This document shows positions 19,480 to 28,609 of a stretch of DNA of 64,000 nt, in pieces. This DNA comes from Streptococcus mitis. GTDB taxonomy: Bacteria > Bacillota > Bacilli > Lactobacillales > Streptococcaceae. A program made the position numbers and the translations under genes. A model generated the notes under the pieces. That model did no database searches. It saw nothing but the letters and a program-made list of their open reading frames with translations, and was not told the DNA's origin. Positions within the stretch are counted from its first letter, which is position 1, and each line of letters starts with the position of its first letter. The stretch lies in assembly GCF_000722705.1 (NCBI RefSeq), contig NZ_JPFW01000007.1:310001-374000 (forward strand), read 5' to 3'.

Positions 19480-20234
19480 CAGCAATTGTAGAATTAAAAA
19501 ATGCAACCAAAGTCGTTAAAAATGGCTTTGATGAAGAAAAGATTATTTTAAATGATGTTTCCTTAGAAATTTTTGAACAGGATTTTATCACTATTTTAGG
19601 TGGAAATGGTGCTGGGAAATCAACTCTCTTTAACACCATTGCAGGAACCTTATCATTAACCAGTGGGACAATTCGTATCTTAGGTGAAGATGTTACCAAG
19701 TTTTCACCAGAGAAGAGAGCCAAGTATCTGTCTCGTGTTTTCCAAGATCCAAAGATGGGGACAGCCCCTCGTATGACGGTAGCTGAAAATCTTTTGATTG
19801 CCAAGTTTCGTGGTGAAAAACGCGGACTGTTTCCGAGACGTCTGGCTAGCTACAAGGATGAATTTCAGACAACCATTGAAAAAGTAGGAAACGGTCTTGA
19901 GAAACATTTGAATACACCAATTGAGTTCTTATCAGGTGGACAAAGACAGGCCTTGAGTCTTTTGATGGCAACCTTGAAGCGTCCTGAATTACTCTTGCTA
20001 GATGAGCATACTGCAGCTCTTGATCCAAAGACCAGTGTGGCCTTGATGGCATTGACGGATGAATTTGTCAAGAAAGACCAGCTGACAGCTCTTATGATTA
20101 CCCATCATATGGAAGATGCTCTCAAATATGGCAATCGTTTGATTGTCATGAAAGAAGGACGAATTATCCAAGATTTGAAACAAGAAGAAAAAGCAAAAAT
20201 GAAAATCTCAGACTACTATCAATTATTTGAATAG
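19476..20234 (+). CDS. trpZ: ABC transporter ATP-binding protein (TrpZ-like)
   Basis: This 252-residue ABC ATPase has Walker A GGNGAGKST near residue 43, Q-loop FQDPKMGTAP, signature LSGGQRQAL near 150 and Walker B LLLLDEHTAALDP. It energises the permease encoded immediately upstream, with which it is translationally coupled. A terminator follows. Confidence 0.92.
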   Translation: MTAIVELKNATKVVKNGFDEEKIILNDVSLEIFEQDFITILGGNGAGKSTLFNTIAGTLSLTSGTIRILGEDVTKFSPEKRAKYLSRVFQDPKMGTAPRMTVAENLLIAKFRGEKRGLFPRRLASYKDEFQTTIEKVGNGLEKHLNTPIEFLSGGQRQALSLLMATLKRPELLLLDEHTAALDPKTSVALMALTDEFVKKDQLTALMITHHMEDALKYGNRLIVMKEGRIIQDLKQEEKAKMKISDYYQLFE

Positions 20235-20266
20235 ACGAGAGCCTTATTTTATCAAAAATTGTTAAG

Positions 20267-20303
20267 CAAAACTTAGAGGCACGGAAGTGTTTCTGAGTTT
20301 TTT
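20267..20303 (+). terminator. Terminator after trpZ
   Basis: Stem AAACTTAGA / TCTGAGTTT (one G-U pair) with a T run. Confidence 0.75.
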
Positions 20304-20362
20304 ATCTTCTCTTGCAATCTAAAAAAATGAGGCAAAGATAATTACGGAAAGCGTATGAAATG

Positions 20363-20405
20363 GTTTACTTTTTTTCTGAAATAAAGTATACTATATAAAG
20401 TAAAC
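20363..20405 (+). promoter_or_regulatory. dnaG promoter flanked by inverted repeat; candidate operator
   Basis: TTTACT (20364-20369) and TATACT (20387-20392), 17 bases apart, form a plausible promoter. A perfect nine-base inverted repeat GTTTACTTT / AAAGTAAAC (20363-20371 and 20397-20405) brackets it. The right arm is also one of two near-identical direct repeats, TAAAGTATACTAT and TAAAGTAAACTAT, one and a half helical turns apart. The geometry resembles a repressor site. No regulator can be named. Confidence 0.5.
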
Positions 20406-20429
20406 TATGATAACATGGAGGTATTGTGT

Positions 20430-22190
20430 ATGGTTGACAAACAAGTCATTGAAGAAATCAAAAACAATGCCAACATTGTGGAAGTCATAGGAGATGTGAT
20501 TTCTTTACAAAAGGCAGGACGGAACTATCTAGGGCTCTGTCCTTTTCATGGTGAAAAAACACCTTCTTTCAACGTTGTAGAGGACAAGCAGTTTTACCAC
20601 TGTTTTGGTTGTGGTCGCTCAGGTGATGTCTTTAAATTCATCGAGGAGTACCAAGGGGTTGCCTTTATGGAGGCTGTCCAAATCTTAGGTCAGCGTGTTG
20701 GGATAGAGGTAGAAACACCGCTTTATAGTGAGCAGAAGCCAGCCTCCCCCCACCAAGCTCTTTATGATATGCATGAAGATGCTGCCAAATTTTATCATGC
20801 TATTCTCATGACAACGACTATGGGTGAAGAGGCGAGAAATTACCTCTATCAGCGTGGTTTGACAGATGAAGTGCTCAAACATTTTCGGATTGGTTTAGCG
20901 CCTCCAGAACGAAACTATCTCTATCAACGTTTGTCTGCTCAGTATCGTGAAGAGGATTTTCTAGATTCAGGACTGTTTTATCTCTCTGATGCCAATCAAT
21001 TTGTAGACACCTTTCACAATCGCATTATGTTTCCCCTTACAAATGATCAGGGAAAGGTCATTGCCTTCTCAGGTCGTATCTGGCAGAAAACGGATTCACA
21101 AACTTCTAAGTATAAAAATAGCCGATCGACTGCAATTTTTAACAAAAGTTACGAATTATATCATATGGATAGGGCAAAAAAATCTTCTGGTAAAGCCAGT
21201 GAGATTTACCTCATGGAAGGGTTCATGGATGTCATTGCAGCCTATCGGGCTGGAATCGAAAATGCTGTGGCGTCCATGGGAACGGCCTTGAGTCGTGAGC
21301 ATGTTGAGCATCTAAAAAGGTTAACCAAGAAGTTGGTTCTTGTTTACGATGGCGATAAGGCTGGACAGGCTGCGACATTGAAAGCCTTGGATGAAATTGG
21401 CGATATGCCTGTGCAAATCGTTAGCATGCCTGATAACTTGGATCCTGATGAGTATCTACAAAAAAATGGACCAGAAGACTTGGCCTATCTATTAACGAAA
21501 ACTCGTATTAGTCCGATTGAGTTTTACATTCACCAGTACAAACCTGAAAACAGTGAAAATCTGCAGGCTCAGATTGAGTTTATTGAAAAAATAGCTCCCT
21601 TGATTGTTCAAGAAAAGTCTATCATTGCTCAAAACAGCTATATTCATATTTTAGCTGACAGTCTGGCGTCTTTTGATTATACTCAGATTGAGCAGATTGT
21701 GAATGAGAGTCGTCAGGCGCAAAGACAGAATCGCATGGAAGGAATTTCCAGACCGACGCCAATCACTATGCCTGTTACCAAGCAGTTATCGGCTATTATG
21801 AGGGCAGAAGCCCATCTACTTTATCGAATGATGGAATCCCCTCTTGTTTTGAATGATTACCGTTTGAGAGAAGACTTTGCATTTGACACACCTGAATTTC
21901 AGGTTTTATATGACTTGCTTGGTCAGTATGGCAATCTTCCTCCAGAAGTTCTAGCAGAACAGACAGAGGAAGTTGAAAGAGCTTGGTACCAAGTCTTAGC
22001 TCAGGATTTACCTGCTGAGATGTCACCGCAGGAACTTAGTGAAGTAGAGATGACTCGAAATAAGGCTCTCTTGAATCATGACAATATGAGAATCAAAAAG
22101 AAGGTGCAGGAAGCTAGCCATGTAGGAGATACCGACACAGCCCTAGAAGAATTGGAACGTTTAATTTCCCAAAAGAGAAGAATGGAGTAA
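20430..22190 (+). CDS. dnaG: DNA primase
   Basis: This 586-residue enzyme makes RNA primers at the replication fork. The N-terminal CHC2 zinc finger is CPFH...CFGC (residues 36-63). The TOPRIM motifs are [10 protein letters not shown] near 264 and [10 protein letters not shown] near 305. A C-terminal helicase-interaction region follows. The ATG at 20430 has GGAGG eight bases upstream; an ATG five codons earlier overlaps that site and is rejected. rpoD starts three bases after the stop, the conserved macromolecular-synthesis operon pairing. Confidence 0.95.
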   Translation: MVDKQVIEEIKNNANIVEVIGDVISLQKAGRNYLGLCPFHGEKTPSFNVVEDKQFYHCFGCGRSGDVFKFIEEYQGVAFMEAVQILGQRVGIEVETPLYSEQKPASPHQALYDMHEDAAKFYHAILMTTTMGEEARNYLYQRGLTDEVLKHFRIGLAPPERNYLYQRLSAQYREEDFLDSGLFYLSDANQFVDTFHNRIMFPLTNDQGKVIAFSGRIWQKTDSQTSKYKNSRSTAIFNKSYELYHMDRAKKSSGKASEIYLMEGFMDVIAAYRAGIENAVASMGTALSREHVEHLKRLTKKLVLVYDGDKAGQAATLKALDEIGDMPVQIVSMPDNLDPDEYLQKNGPEDLAYLLTKTRISPIEFYIHQYKPENSENLQAQIEFIEKIAPLIVQEKSIIAQNSYIHILADSLASFDYTQIEQIVNESRQAQRQNRMEGISRPTPITMPVTKQLSAIMRAEAHLLYRMMESPLVLNDYRLREDFAFDTPEFQVLYDLLGQYGNLPPEVLAEQTEEVERAWYQVLAQDLPAEMSPQELSEVEMTRNKALLNHDNMRIKKKVQEASHVGDTDTALEELERLISQKRRME

Positions 22191-22192
22191 TA

Positions 22193-23302
22193 ATGGCAAC
22201 AAAACAAAAAGAAGTAACAACATTTGATGTACAAGTAGCAGAATTTATCCGCAATCATAAACAGACTGGGACAGCAACTGATGATGAAATCAATGCCAGT
22301 CTTGTCCTTCCTTTTACCTTGGATGCTGATGGAATTGAAGACCTTTTGCAACGAATTCAGGATGCAGGAATTTCTATCACAGATAACGAAGGAAATCCAA
22401 GTGCGCGTGTTCTTAGTGCAGAAGAAGAGCCAGAACTCAGCGACGAGGACTTGATTGGTTCAACTTCGGCTAAGGTCAACGACCCTGTCCGTATGTACTT
22501 GAAAGAAATTGGTGTCGTTCCTCTCTTGACCAATGAAGAGGAAAAAGAATTGGCACTGGCAGTTGAAGCTGGCGATATCGAAGCTAAACAACGTCTTGCG
22601 GAAGCCAACCTTCGTTTGGTTGTTTCCATTGCCAAACGCTATGTCGGCCGTGGTATGCAGTTCCTTGACTTGATTCAAGAAGGAAACATGGGCTTGATGA
22701 AGGCAGTTGACAAGTTTGACTATTCTAAAGGATTCAAGTTCTCAACTTACGCAACTTGGTGGATTCGTCAGGCCATCACTCGTGCTATTGCGGATCAAGC
22801 TCGTACCATCCGTATCCCAGTCCACATGGTTGAAACTATTAATAAATTGGTTCGTGAACAACGTAACCTCCTTCAAGAATTGGGACAAGATCCAACGCCA
22901 GAACAAATTGCTGAACGTATGGATATGACCCCTGACAAGGTGCGTGAAATCTTGAAGATTGCCCAAGAACCAGTATCTCTGGAAACACCAATCGGTGAAG
23001 AGGATGATAGCCACCTTGGAGACTTTATCGAAGATGAAGTGATTGAAAATCCAGTGGACTACACAACTCGTATCGTCTTGCGTGAGCAGTTGGATGAGGT
23101 CTTGGATACTCTTACAGACCGTGAAGAAAATGTTCTACGTCTACGTTTCGGACTAGATGATGGGAAAATGCGCACCCTTGAAGATGTGGGGAAAGTCTTT
23201 AACGTAACCCGTGAGCGTATCCGTCAGATTGAGGCTAAAGCTTTGAGAAAACTACGCCAACCAAGTCGCAGCAAACCGCTTCGTGATTTTATTGAAGACT
23301 AA
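22193..23302 (+). CDS. rpoD: Primary sigma factor RpoD (SigA)
   Basis: This 369-residue protein has sigma-70 regions 1.1 to 4.2. Region 2 contains [20 protein letters not shown], the -10 melting and recognition helices. Region 4.2 ends [18 protein letters not shown], the -35 helix-turn-helix. It is the housekeeping sigma factor, matching the many extended -10 promoters in this window. It is translated from the dnaG transcript with almost no intergenic gap. Confidence 0.97.
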   Translation: MATKQKEVTTFDVQVAEFIRNHKQTGTATDDEINASLVLPFTLDADGIEDLLQRIQDAGISITDNEGNPSARVLSAEEEPELSDEDLIGSTSAKVNDPVRMYLKEIGVVPLLTNEEEKELALAVEAGDIEAKQRLAEANLRLVVSIAKRYVGRGMQFLDLIQEGNMGLMKAVDKFDYSKGFKFSTYATWWIRQAITRAIADQARTIRIPVHMVETINKLVREQRNLLQELGQDPTPEQIAERMDMTPDKVREILKIAQEPVSLETPIGEEDDSHLGDFIEDEVIENPVDYTTRIVLREQLDEVLDTLTDREENVLRLRFGLDDGKMRTLEDVGKVFNVTRERIRQIEAKALRKLRQPSRSKPLRDFIED

Positions 23303-23316
23303 GAGTGAGGATAAAT

Positions 23317-23646
23317 ATGGCTTATACAGAAGAACAAATCGAAACTATCAAAACACGAATTTTATCAGCCTTGGAAGAGGTTATCGACCCTGAGTTGGGG
23401 ATTGATATTGTCAATCTTGGTTTGATCTACGAGATTCGTTTTGATGGCGACACAGGACAAACAGAGATTGATATGACTTTGACAACCATGGGTTGTCCCC
23501 TGGCAGATCTTTTGACAGACCAGATTTATGATGCCATGACCGAGGTGCCAGAAGTAACGGATACTGAGGTCAAACTGGTCTGGTATCCAGCCTGGACCGT
23601 TGAAAAAATGAGTCGCTATGCCCGCATTGCCCTAGGCATTAAGTAA
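23317..23646 (+). CDS. MIP18/PaaD-like (DUF59) Fe-S assembly protein
   Basis: This 109-residue protein has the family core DPELGIDIVNLGLIYEI (residues 25-41) and the MTLTTMGCPLADLL segment, whose Cys is conserved in SufT/PaaD-type proteins of Fe-S cluster maturation. The ATG at 23317 is preferred over a GTG four codons upstream because that GTG forms part of the GTGAGGA binding site. It is the last gene of the dnaG-rpoD unit. Its exact role in streptococci is not established. Confidence 0.82.
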   Translation: MAYTEEQIETIKTRILSALEEVIDPELGIDIVNLGLIYEIRFDGDTGQTEIDMTLTTMGCPLADLLTDQIYDAMTEVPEVTDTEVKLVWYPAWTVEKMSRYARIALGIK

Positions 23647-23662
23647 TCATATAGAAGTAAGT

Positions 23663-23724
23663 GAGAGACTATTGGAAAAGCGAGGAAATTTCCCTTTCTT
23701 TTCCTCTAGTCTCTCCTTTCTTTT
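23663..23724 (+). terminator. Long composite terminator hairpin
   Basis: An outer stem GAGAGACTA / TAGTCTCTC (23663-23671 and 23707-23715) encloses an inner GGAAAAG / CTTTTCC stem and the palindrome GGAAATTTCC, followed by CTTTCTTTT. It separates the dnaG-rpoD operon from the glycolipid operon. Confidence 0.75.
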
Positions 23725-23745
23725 GCTGATTTTATTCAAAGAAAA

Positions 23746-23754
23746 TGATATAAT
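23746..23754 (+). promoter_or_regulatory. Extended -10 promoter of the glycolipid operon
   Basis: TGATATAAT lies only seven bases before the cpoA ATG at 23762, so transcription would start at or next to the initiation codon. Confidence 0.7.
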
Positions 23755-23761
23755 AGTAGTT

Positions 23762-24805
23762 ATGGAAAAAAAGAAATTACGCATCAATATGTTGAGTTCA
23801 AGTGAGAAAGTAGCAGGACAAGGAGTTTCAGGTGCCTACCGTGAATTAGTTCGTCTTCTTCACCGTGATGCCAAGGACCAATTGATTGTTACTGAAAATC
23901 TACCAATCGAGGCAGATGTGACTCACTTTCATACGATTGATTTCCCCTATTATTTATCAACATTCCAAAAGAAACGCTCAGGGAGAAAAATTGGCTATGT
24001 GCATTTCTTACCTGATACACTTGAGGGGAGTTTGAAGATTCCATTTTTCTTAAAGGGAATTGTTAAACGCTATGTATTTTCTTTTTACAATCGGATGGAG
24101 CACTTGGTGGTGGTTAATCCTATGTTCATTGAGGATTTGGTGGCAGCTGGTATCCCCCGTGAAAAAGTGACCTATATTCCTAACTTTGTCAATAAGGAAA
24201 AATGGCATCCCCTTTCACAAGAAGAGGTGGCTCGACTGCGCGCAGAGCTAGGTGTTAATGAAAATCAGTTTATCGTAGTTGGTGCGGGTCAAGTTCAGAA
24301 ACGCAAGGGGATTGATGACTTTATCCGCCTTGCTGAGGAATTACCCCACATTACCTTTATTTGGGCGGGTGGTTTCTCTTTTGGGGGCATGACAGATGGT
24401 TATGAACGCTATAAGAAAATGATGGATAATCCTCCAGAAAATTTGATTTTTCCAGGTATCGTGTCACCAGAGCGAATGCGTGAGTTGTATGCCCTAGCGG
24501 ACCTTTTCTTGCTACCTAGTTATAATGAGCTCTTTCCTATGACTATTTTAGAGGCTGCTAGTTGTGAAGCGCCTATTATGTTGCGTGATTTGGATCTCTA
24601 TAAGGTGATTTTGGAGGGGAATTATCGGGCGACAGCAGATAGAGAAGAAATGAAAGAAGCTATTCTGGAATATCAAGCGAATCCTGTTGCCTTAAAAGCC
24701 CTCAAAGAAAAGGCTAAGAATATTTCCAGAGAATATTCTGAAGAGCATCTGTTACAAATCTGGTTAGACTTTTATGAGAAACAAGCCGCTTTAGGGAGAA
24801 AGTAA
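23762..24805 (+). CDS. cpoA: Glycolipid galactosyltransferase CpoA (GT4)
   Basis: This 347-residue GT-B fold glycosyltransferase has the nucleotide-sugar binding segment GAGQVQKRKGIDDFI near residue 178-192 and the GT4 EX7E-type region NELFPMTILEAASCE near 257. Pneumococcal CpoA adds galactose to glucosyl-diacylglycerol, making the glycolipid that anchors lipoteichoic acid; mutants were found by beta-lactam resistance. The start is chosen because it gives the family N terminus MEKKKLRINML. It has no ribosome-binding site, and the promoter -10 ends eight bases upstream. A second ATG at 23789 also lacks one. Confidence 0.83.
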   Translation: MEKKKLRINMLSSSEKVAGQGVSGAYRELVRLLHRDAKDQLIVTENLPIEADVTHFHTIDFPYYLSTFQKKRSGRKIGYVHFLPDTLEGSLKIPFFLKGIVKRYVFSFYNRMEHLVVVNPMFIEDLVAAGIPREKVTYIPNFVNKEKWHPLSQEEVARLRAELGVNENQFIVVGAGQVQKRKGIDDFIRLAEELPHITFIWAGGFSFGGMTDGYERYKKMMDNPPENLIFPGIVSPERMRELYALADLFLLPSYNELFPMTILEAASCEAPIMLRDLDLYKVILEGNYRATADREEMKEAILEYQANPVALKALKEKAKNISREYSEEHLLQIWLDFYEKQAALGRK

Positions 24806-24820
24806 AAAGTGAGGTAATCT

Positions 24821-26146
24821 ATGCGAATTGGTTTATTTACAGATACCTATTTTCCTCAGGTTTCTGGTGTTGCGACCAGTATTCGAACCCTGAAAACAGA
24901 ACTTGAAAAGCAGGGACATGCTGTTTTTATCTTTACGACGACGGATAAGGATGTCAACCGCTATGAAGATTGGCAAATTATCCGCATTCCAAGTGTTCCC
25001 TTTTTTGCTTTTAAAGATCGCCGCTTTGCCTATCGAGGCTTTAGCAAGGCGCTTGAAATTGCCAAGCAGTATCAGCTAGATATTATCCATACTCAGACAG
25101 AATTTTCTCTTGGTTTGTTAGGGATTTGGATTGCGCGTGAATTGAAAATTCCAGTCATTCATACCTATCACACCCAGTACGAAGACTATGTGCATTATAT
25201 TGCCAAGGGGATGTTGATTCGTCCGAGTATGGTCAAGTATCTGGTCAGAGGTTTCCTTCATGACGTGGATGGGGTTATTTGCCCGAGTGAGATTGTTCGG
25301 GACTTGCTATCTGACTATAAAGTCAAGGTTGAAAAGCGGATCATTCCAACTGGGATTGAATTAGCTAAATTTGAACGTCCAGAAATCAAGCAAGAAAATC
25401 TAAAAGAACTACGTAGTAAACTAGGGATTCAAGATGATGAAAAGATGCTGCTTAGTCTTTCCAGAATTTCCTATGAAAAAAATATTCAAGCAGTACTAGT
25501 AGCCTTTGCAGAAGTTCTGAAAGAAGAAGACAAGGTCAAACTGGTGGTAGCTGGGGACGGTCCTTATCTGGATGACCTCAAAGAGCAAGCCCAGAAACTA
25601 GAGATTCAAGATTCAGTCATCTTTACAGGCATGATTGCTCCTAGTGAGACAGCTCTTTATTATAAGGCAGCAGATTTCTTCATCTCGGCATCGACAAGTG
25701 AAACGCAAGGTTTGACTTATTTAGAAAGCTTAGCTAGTGGAACGCCTGTCATTGCACATGGAAATCCTTATCTAGACAATCTGATCAGTGATAAAATGTT
25801 TGGAACCTTGTATTACGGTGAACATGATCTGGCTGGAGCTATTTTGGAAGCCCTGATTGCTACGCCAGACATGAATGAGAATACTTTATCAGATAAGTTG
25901 TACGAGATTTCAGCGGAGAACTTTGGAAAACGGGTGCATGAGTTTTATCTGGATGCCATCATTTCAAATAATTTCGAGAAAGATTTGGCTAAAGATGATA
26001 CGGTCAGTCAGCGTATCTTTAAAACTGTTTTGTACCTTCCACAACAGGTGGTTGCTGTGCCCGTAAAAGGCTCTAGACGCATGCTGAAGGCCTCAAAAAC
26101 ACAGTTAATCAGCATCAGAGATTATTGGAAAGACAGTGAAGAATAG
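24821..26146 (+). CDS. Diacylglycerol glucosyltransferase (GT4)
   Basis: This 441-residue GT-B fold enzyme begins MRIGLFTDTYFPQVSGVATS, the acceptor-binding N terminus of alpha-monoglucosyldiacylglycerol synthases. The sugar-nucleotide segment ETQGLTYLESLASGTPVI lies near residue 299-316. It probably makes the glucosyl-diacylglycerol that CpoA, encoded 15 bases upstream, extends with galactose. A basic C-terminal segment (KGSRRMLKASKT) suits membrane association. GTGAGG precedes the ATG. Confidence 0.85.
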   Translation: MRIGLFTDTYFPQVSGVATSIRTLKTELEKQGHAVFIFTTTDKDVNRYEDWQIIRIPSVPFFAFKDRRFAYRGFSKALEIAKQYQLDIIHTQTEFSLGLLGIWIARELKIPVIHTYHTQYEDYVHYIAKGMLIRPSMVKYLVRGFLHDVDGVICPSEIVRDLLSDYKVKVEKRIIPTGIELAKFERPEIKQENLKELRSKLGIQDDEKMLLSLSRISYEKNIQAVLVAFAEVLKEEDKVKLVVAGDGPYLDDLKEQAQKLEIQDSVIFTGMIAPSETALYYKAADFFISASTSETQGLTYLESLASGTPVIAHGNPYLDNLISDKMFGTLYYGEHDLAGAILEALIATPDMNENTLSDKLYEISAENFGKRVHEFYLDAIISNNFEKDLAKDDTVSQRIFKTVLYLPQQVVAVPVKGSRRMLKASKTQLISIRDYWKDSEE

Positions 26147-26160
26147 AAAGAGGAACAGCT

Positions 26161-26352
26161 ATGAAAAAACAATTAATGAGAAGTGGTCATGATAAAAAGA
26201 TTGCTGGTGTTTGTGCTGGAGTGGCTAATTATTTTGATATGGATCCCACTATTGTTCGTGTAATATGGGGTGTTCTTGCTTTTGGTTATGGAGCTGGAAT
26301 TGTAGCCTATATCATTTTATGGATGATTGCACCTGTAGCAACTGACTATTGA
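26161..26352 (+). CDS. Small PspC-domain membrane protein
   Basis: This 63-residue protein consists almost entirely of one phage-shock-protein-C domain. RSGHDKKIAGVCAGVANYF is followed by a hydrophobic helix (about residues 35-58). PspC domains sense or respond to membrane stress. Its place as third gene of the glycolipid operon, 14 bases after the glucosyltransferase, suggests a link to membrane lipid state; that link is inferred. Confidence 0.8.
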   Translation: MKKQLMRSGHDKKIAGVCAGVANYFDMDPTIVRVIWGVLAFGYGAGIVAYIILWMIAPVATDY

Positions 26353-26410
26353 AAACTAGCTGAATTCATGCTAAGATAATAGAAAATAGAATGTAACGAA
26401 GGAGAAAAAA

Positions 26411-26545
26411 ATGGCATTTGGAGATAATGGAAATCGTAAAAAAACCTTGTTTGAGAAATTAACTTTAATTATCGTTGTTATTATGCTTTTGGCAAGTATT
26501 TTGGGTATTTTTGCAACTGCAATTGGTGCCCTCAGTAATCTATAA
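26411..26545 (+). CDS. 44-residue single-helix membrane protein (DUF4044-like)
   Basis: The short ORF starts MAFGDNGNRKKTLFEK and has one membrane helix (about residues 17-40). AAGGAG precedes the ATG. A charged N terminus and single helix match the tiny DUF4044 family of lactic acid bacteria, function unknown. It lies 58 bases after the PspC-domain gene and before a terminator, so it is probably the last gene of the glycolipid operon. Confidence 0.78.
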   Translation: MAFGDNGNRKKTLFEKLTLIIVVIMLLASILGIFATAIGALSNL

Positions 26546-26569
26546 AATAGATTCAAGAAAATTTTGTGA

Positions 26570-26592
26570 CTGGGATTTCCCAGCCCTTTTTT
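26570..26592 (+). terminator. Terminator before obgE
   Basis: Short stem CTGGG / CCCAG with loop ATTT, followed by CCCTTTTTT. Confidence 0.6.
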
Positions 26593-26608
26593 AAAGTGAG
26601 AAGAAAAA

Positions 26609-27919
26609 ATGAGTATGTTTTTAGATACAGCCAAGATTAAGGTCAAGGCTGGTAATGGTGGCGATGGCATGGTTGCCTTTCGCCGTGAAAAATATGTCCC
26701 TAATGGCGGACCTTGGGGTGGTGACGGTGGTCGTGGAGGCAATGTGGTCTTCGTTGTAGATGAAGGTCTGCGTACCCTCATGGATTTCCGCTACAATCGC
26801 CATTTCAAGGCTGATTCTGGTGAAAAAGGAATGACCAAAGGGATGCATGGTCGTGGTGCCGAGGACCTTAGAGTTCGAGTACCACAAGGAACGACTGTGC
26901 GTGATGCCGAGACAGGCAAGGTCTTGACAGATTTGATTGAACACGGTCAAGAATTTATCGTTGCCCACGGTGGTCGTGGTGGTCGTGGAAATATCCGCTT
27001 TGCGACACCAAAAAATCCTGCACCTGAAATCTCTGAAAATGGAGAACCAGGTCAGGAGCGTGAGTTACAGTTAGAACTAAAAATCCTTGCGGATGTTGGT
27101 TTAGTAGGATTCCCATCTGTAGGAAAATCAACACTTCTAAGTGTTATTACCTCAGCTAAACCTAAAATCGGTGCTTACCACTTTACCACCATTGTGCCAA
27201 ATCTAGGTATGGTTCGTACCCAATCAGGTGAATCCTTTGCAGTAGCCGACTTGCCAGGTTTGATTGAAGGGGCTAGTCAGGGTGTTGGTCTAGGAACCCA
27301 GTTCCTCCGTCACATCGAGCGTACCCGTGTTATCCTCCATATCATTGATATGTCAGCTAGCGAAGGCCGTGATCCTTATGAGGACTACCTAGCAATCAAT
27401 AAAGAGCTGGAGTCTTACAATCTTCGCCTCATGGAGCGTCCACAGATTATTGTAGCCAATAAGATGGACATGCCTGAGAGTCAGGAAAATCTTGAAGAAT
27501 TTAAGAAAAAATTGGCTGAAAACTACGATGAATTTGAAGAGTTACCAGCTATTTTCCCAATATCTGGTTTGACCAAGCAAGGTCTGGCAACGCTCTTGGA
27601 TGCTACAGCTGAATTGTTAGACAAGACACCAGAATTCTTGCTCTACGACGAGTCAGATATGGAAGAAGAAGCTTACTACGGCTTTGACGAGGAAGAAAAA
27701 GCCTTTGAAATTAGTCGTGATGACGATGCGACATGGATACTTTCTGGTGAAAAACTCATGAAACTCTTCAATATGACCAACTTTGATCGTGACGAATCTG
27801 TTATGAAATTTGCCCGTCAATTACGTGGTATGGGGGTTGATGAAGCCCTACGTGCGCGTGGTGCTAAGGATGGGGATTTGGTCCGCATTGGTAAATTTGA
27901 GTTTGAATTTGTAGATTAG
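26609..27919 (+). CDS. obgE: GTPase ObgE/CgtA
   Basis: This 436-residue GTPase has the glycine-rich Obg domain at residues 1-158 ([18 protein letters not shown]). The G domain has GFPSVGKST near 168, DLPGLIEG near 214 and NKMD near 284. The C-terminal OCT domain spans about 355-436. Obg acts in late 50S ribosome assembly and stress signalling. GTGAGAAG precedes the ATG. A small conserved ORF follows in the same transcript. Confidence 0.97.
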   Translation: MSMFLDTAKIKVKAGNGGDGMVAFRREKYVPNGGPWGGDGGRGGNVVFVVDEGLRTLMDFRYNRHFKADSGEKGMTKGMHGRGAEDLRVRVPQGTTVRDAETGKVLTDLIEHGQEFIVAHGGRGGRGNIRFATPKNPAPEISENGEPGQERELQLELKILADVGLVGFPSVGKSTLLSVITSAKPKIGAYHFTTIVPNLGMVRTQSGESFAVADLPGLIEGASQGVGLGTQFLRHIERTRVILHIIDMSASEGRDPYEDYLAINKELESYNLRLMERPQIIVANKMDMPESQENLEEFKKKLAENYDEFEELPAIFPISGLTKQGLATLLDATAELLDKTPEFLLYDESDMEEEAYYGFDEEEKAFEISRDDDATWILSGEKLMKLFNMTNFDRDESVMKFARQLRGMGVDEALRARGAKDGDLVRIGKFEFEFVD

Positions 27920-27928
27920 GAGACTGAT

Positions 27929-28087
27929 ATGGGAGATAAACCGATATCTTTCCGAGATGCGGATGGCAATTTCGTTTCCGCCGCAGACCTTTGGAATGAA
28001 AAGAAATTGGAAGAACTATTTAATCGTCTCAATCCAAATCGTGCCCTGAGATTGGCACGAACTAAAAATGAAAATCCATCACAGTAA
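27929..28087 (+). CDS. 52-residue hypothetical protein downstream of obgE
   Basis: The ORF has TTAGGAG upstream and begins MGDKPISFRDADGNFVSAAD. It is soluble, acidic at the front and basic at the back (NPNRALRLARTKNE). The obgE-linked position and the real ribosome-binding site argue that it is expressed. I recall a short hypothetical in the same place in pneumococcus but no function. No known domain is recognised. Confidence 0.75.
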   Translation: MGDKPISFRDADGNFVSAADLWNEKKLEELFNRLNPNRALRLARTKNENPSQ

Positions 28088-28094
28088 AGAAGAT

Positions 28095-28133
28095 AAAAAA
28101 TTCCGTGCCTTAACATCAGACACGGAGTTTTTT
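28095..28133 (+). terminator. Bidirectional terminator between obgE operon and ahrC
   Basis: AAAAAATTCCGTG / CACGGAGTTTTTT forms a stem flanked by an A tract on one side and a T tract on the other. It can end transcription from both converging genes. Confidence 0.85.
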
Positions 28134-28603
28134 TATTCACCAAAAAAGAATGGTGGTGTGAATTTTTTCAATTCTTCAAAACAACTTTGTGCAGCCTCTG
28201 CATCTTCACAGATGACCAGACAGACATCGTCCCCACAGAGCGTAGCGATAGCGTCAGGAAAGCTCAAAGCATCAATAATAGAACCAAATGATTGAGCCAA
28301 ACCAGGAAGAGTTTTCAAAAGTACTTGATGTTGAACAGGACGCATCAGTACAAGAGCATCCTCCATATAAGTCTCCAAGCGTTTTTCCCATTTTGAGATA
28401 GAACCAGTATTTAATACGTAGTAAGAATTATCTTCTTCACGTATTTTTGAAAGATTCATTGTTTTGATGTCACGGGAAAGAGTTGCCTGAGTAACTTGAA
28501 TGTCGTTATCGGCAAGAAGAGCTTGTAACTCAGCTTGAGTATGAATCTTGTTTTTGCTTACAAGTGCTCGTATGAGTTGGTGTCGGTGTTCAGATTTGTT
28601 CAT
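28133..28603 (-). CDS. ahrC: ArgR-family arginine regulator (AhrC)
   Basis: This 156-residue regulator has an N-terminal winged helix containing TQATLSRDIKTMNL (residues 38-51) and a C-terminal oligomerisation and arginine-binding domain (ALSFPDAIATLCGDDVCLVI). Streptococci carry several ArgR paralogues that act together on arginine genes; another is at 58058. The position next to pepX matches pneumococcal ahrC. Its binding site AAGGAG lies inside the end of the pepX remnant immediately upstream. Confidence 0.88.
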   Translation of the reverse strand: MNKSEHRHQLIRALVSKNKIHTQAELQALLADNDIQVTQATLSRDIKTMNLSKIREEDNSYYVLNTGSISKWEKRLETYMEDALVLMRPVQHQVLLKTLPGLAQSFGSIIDALSFPDAIATLCGDDVCLVICEDAEAAQSCFEELKKFTPPFFFGE

Positions 28604-28609
28604 AATAAT

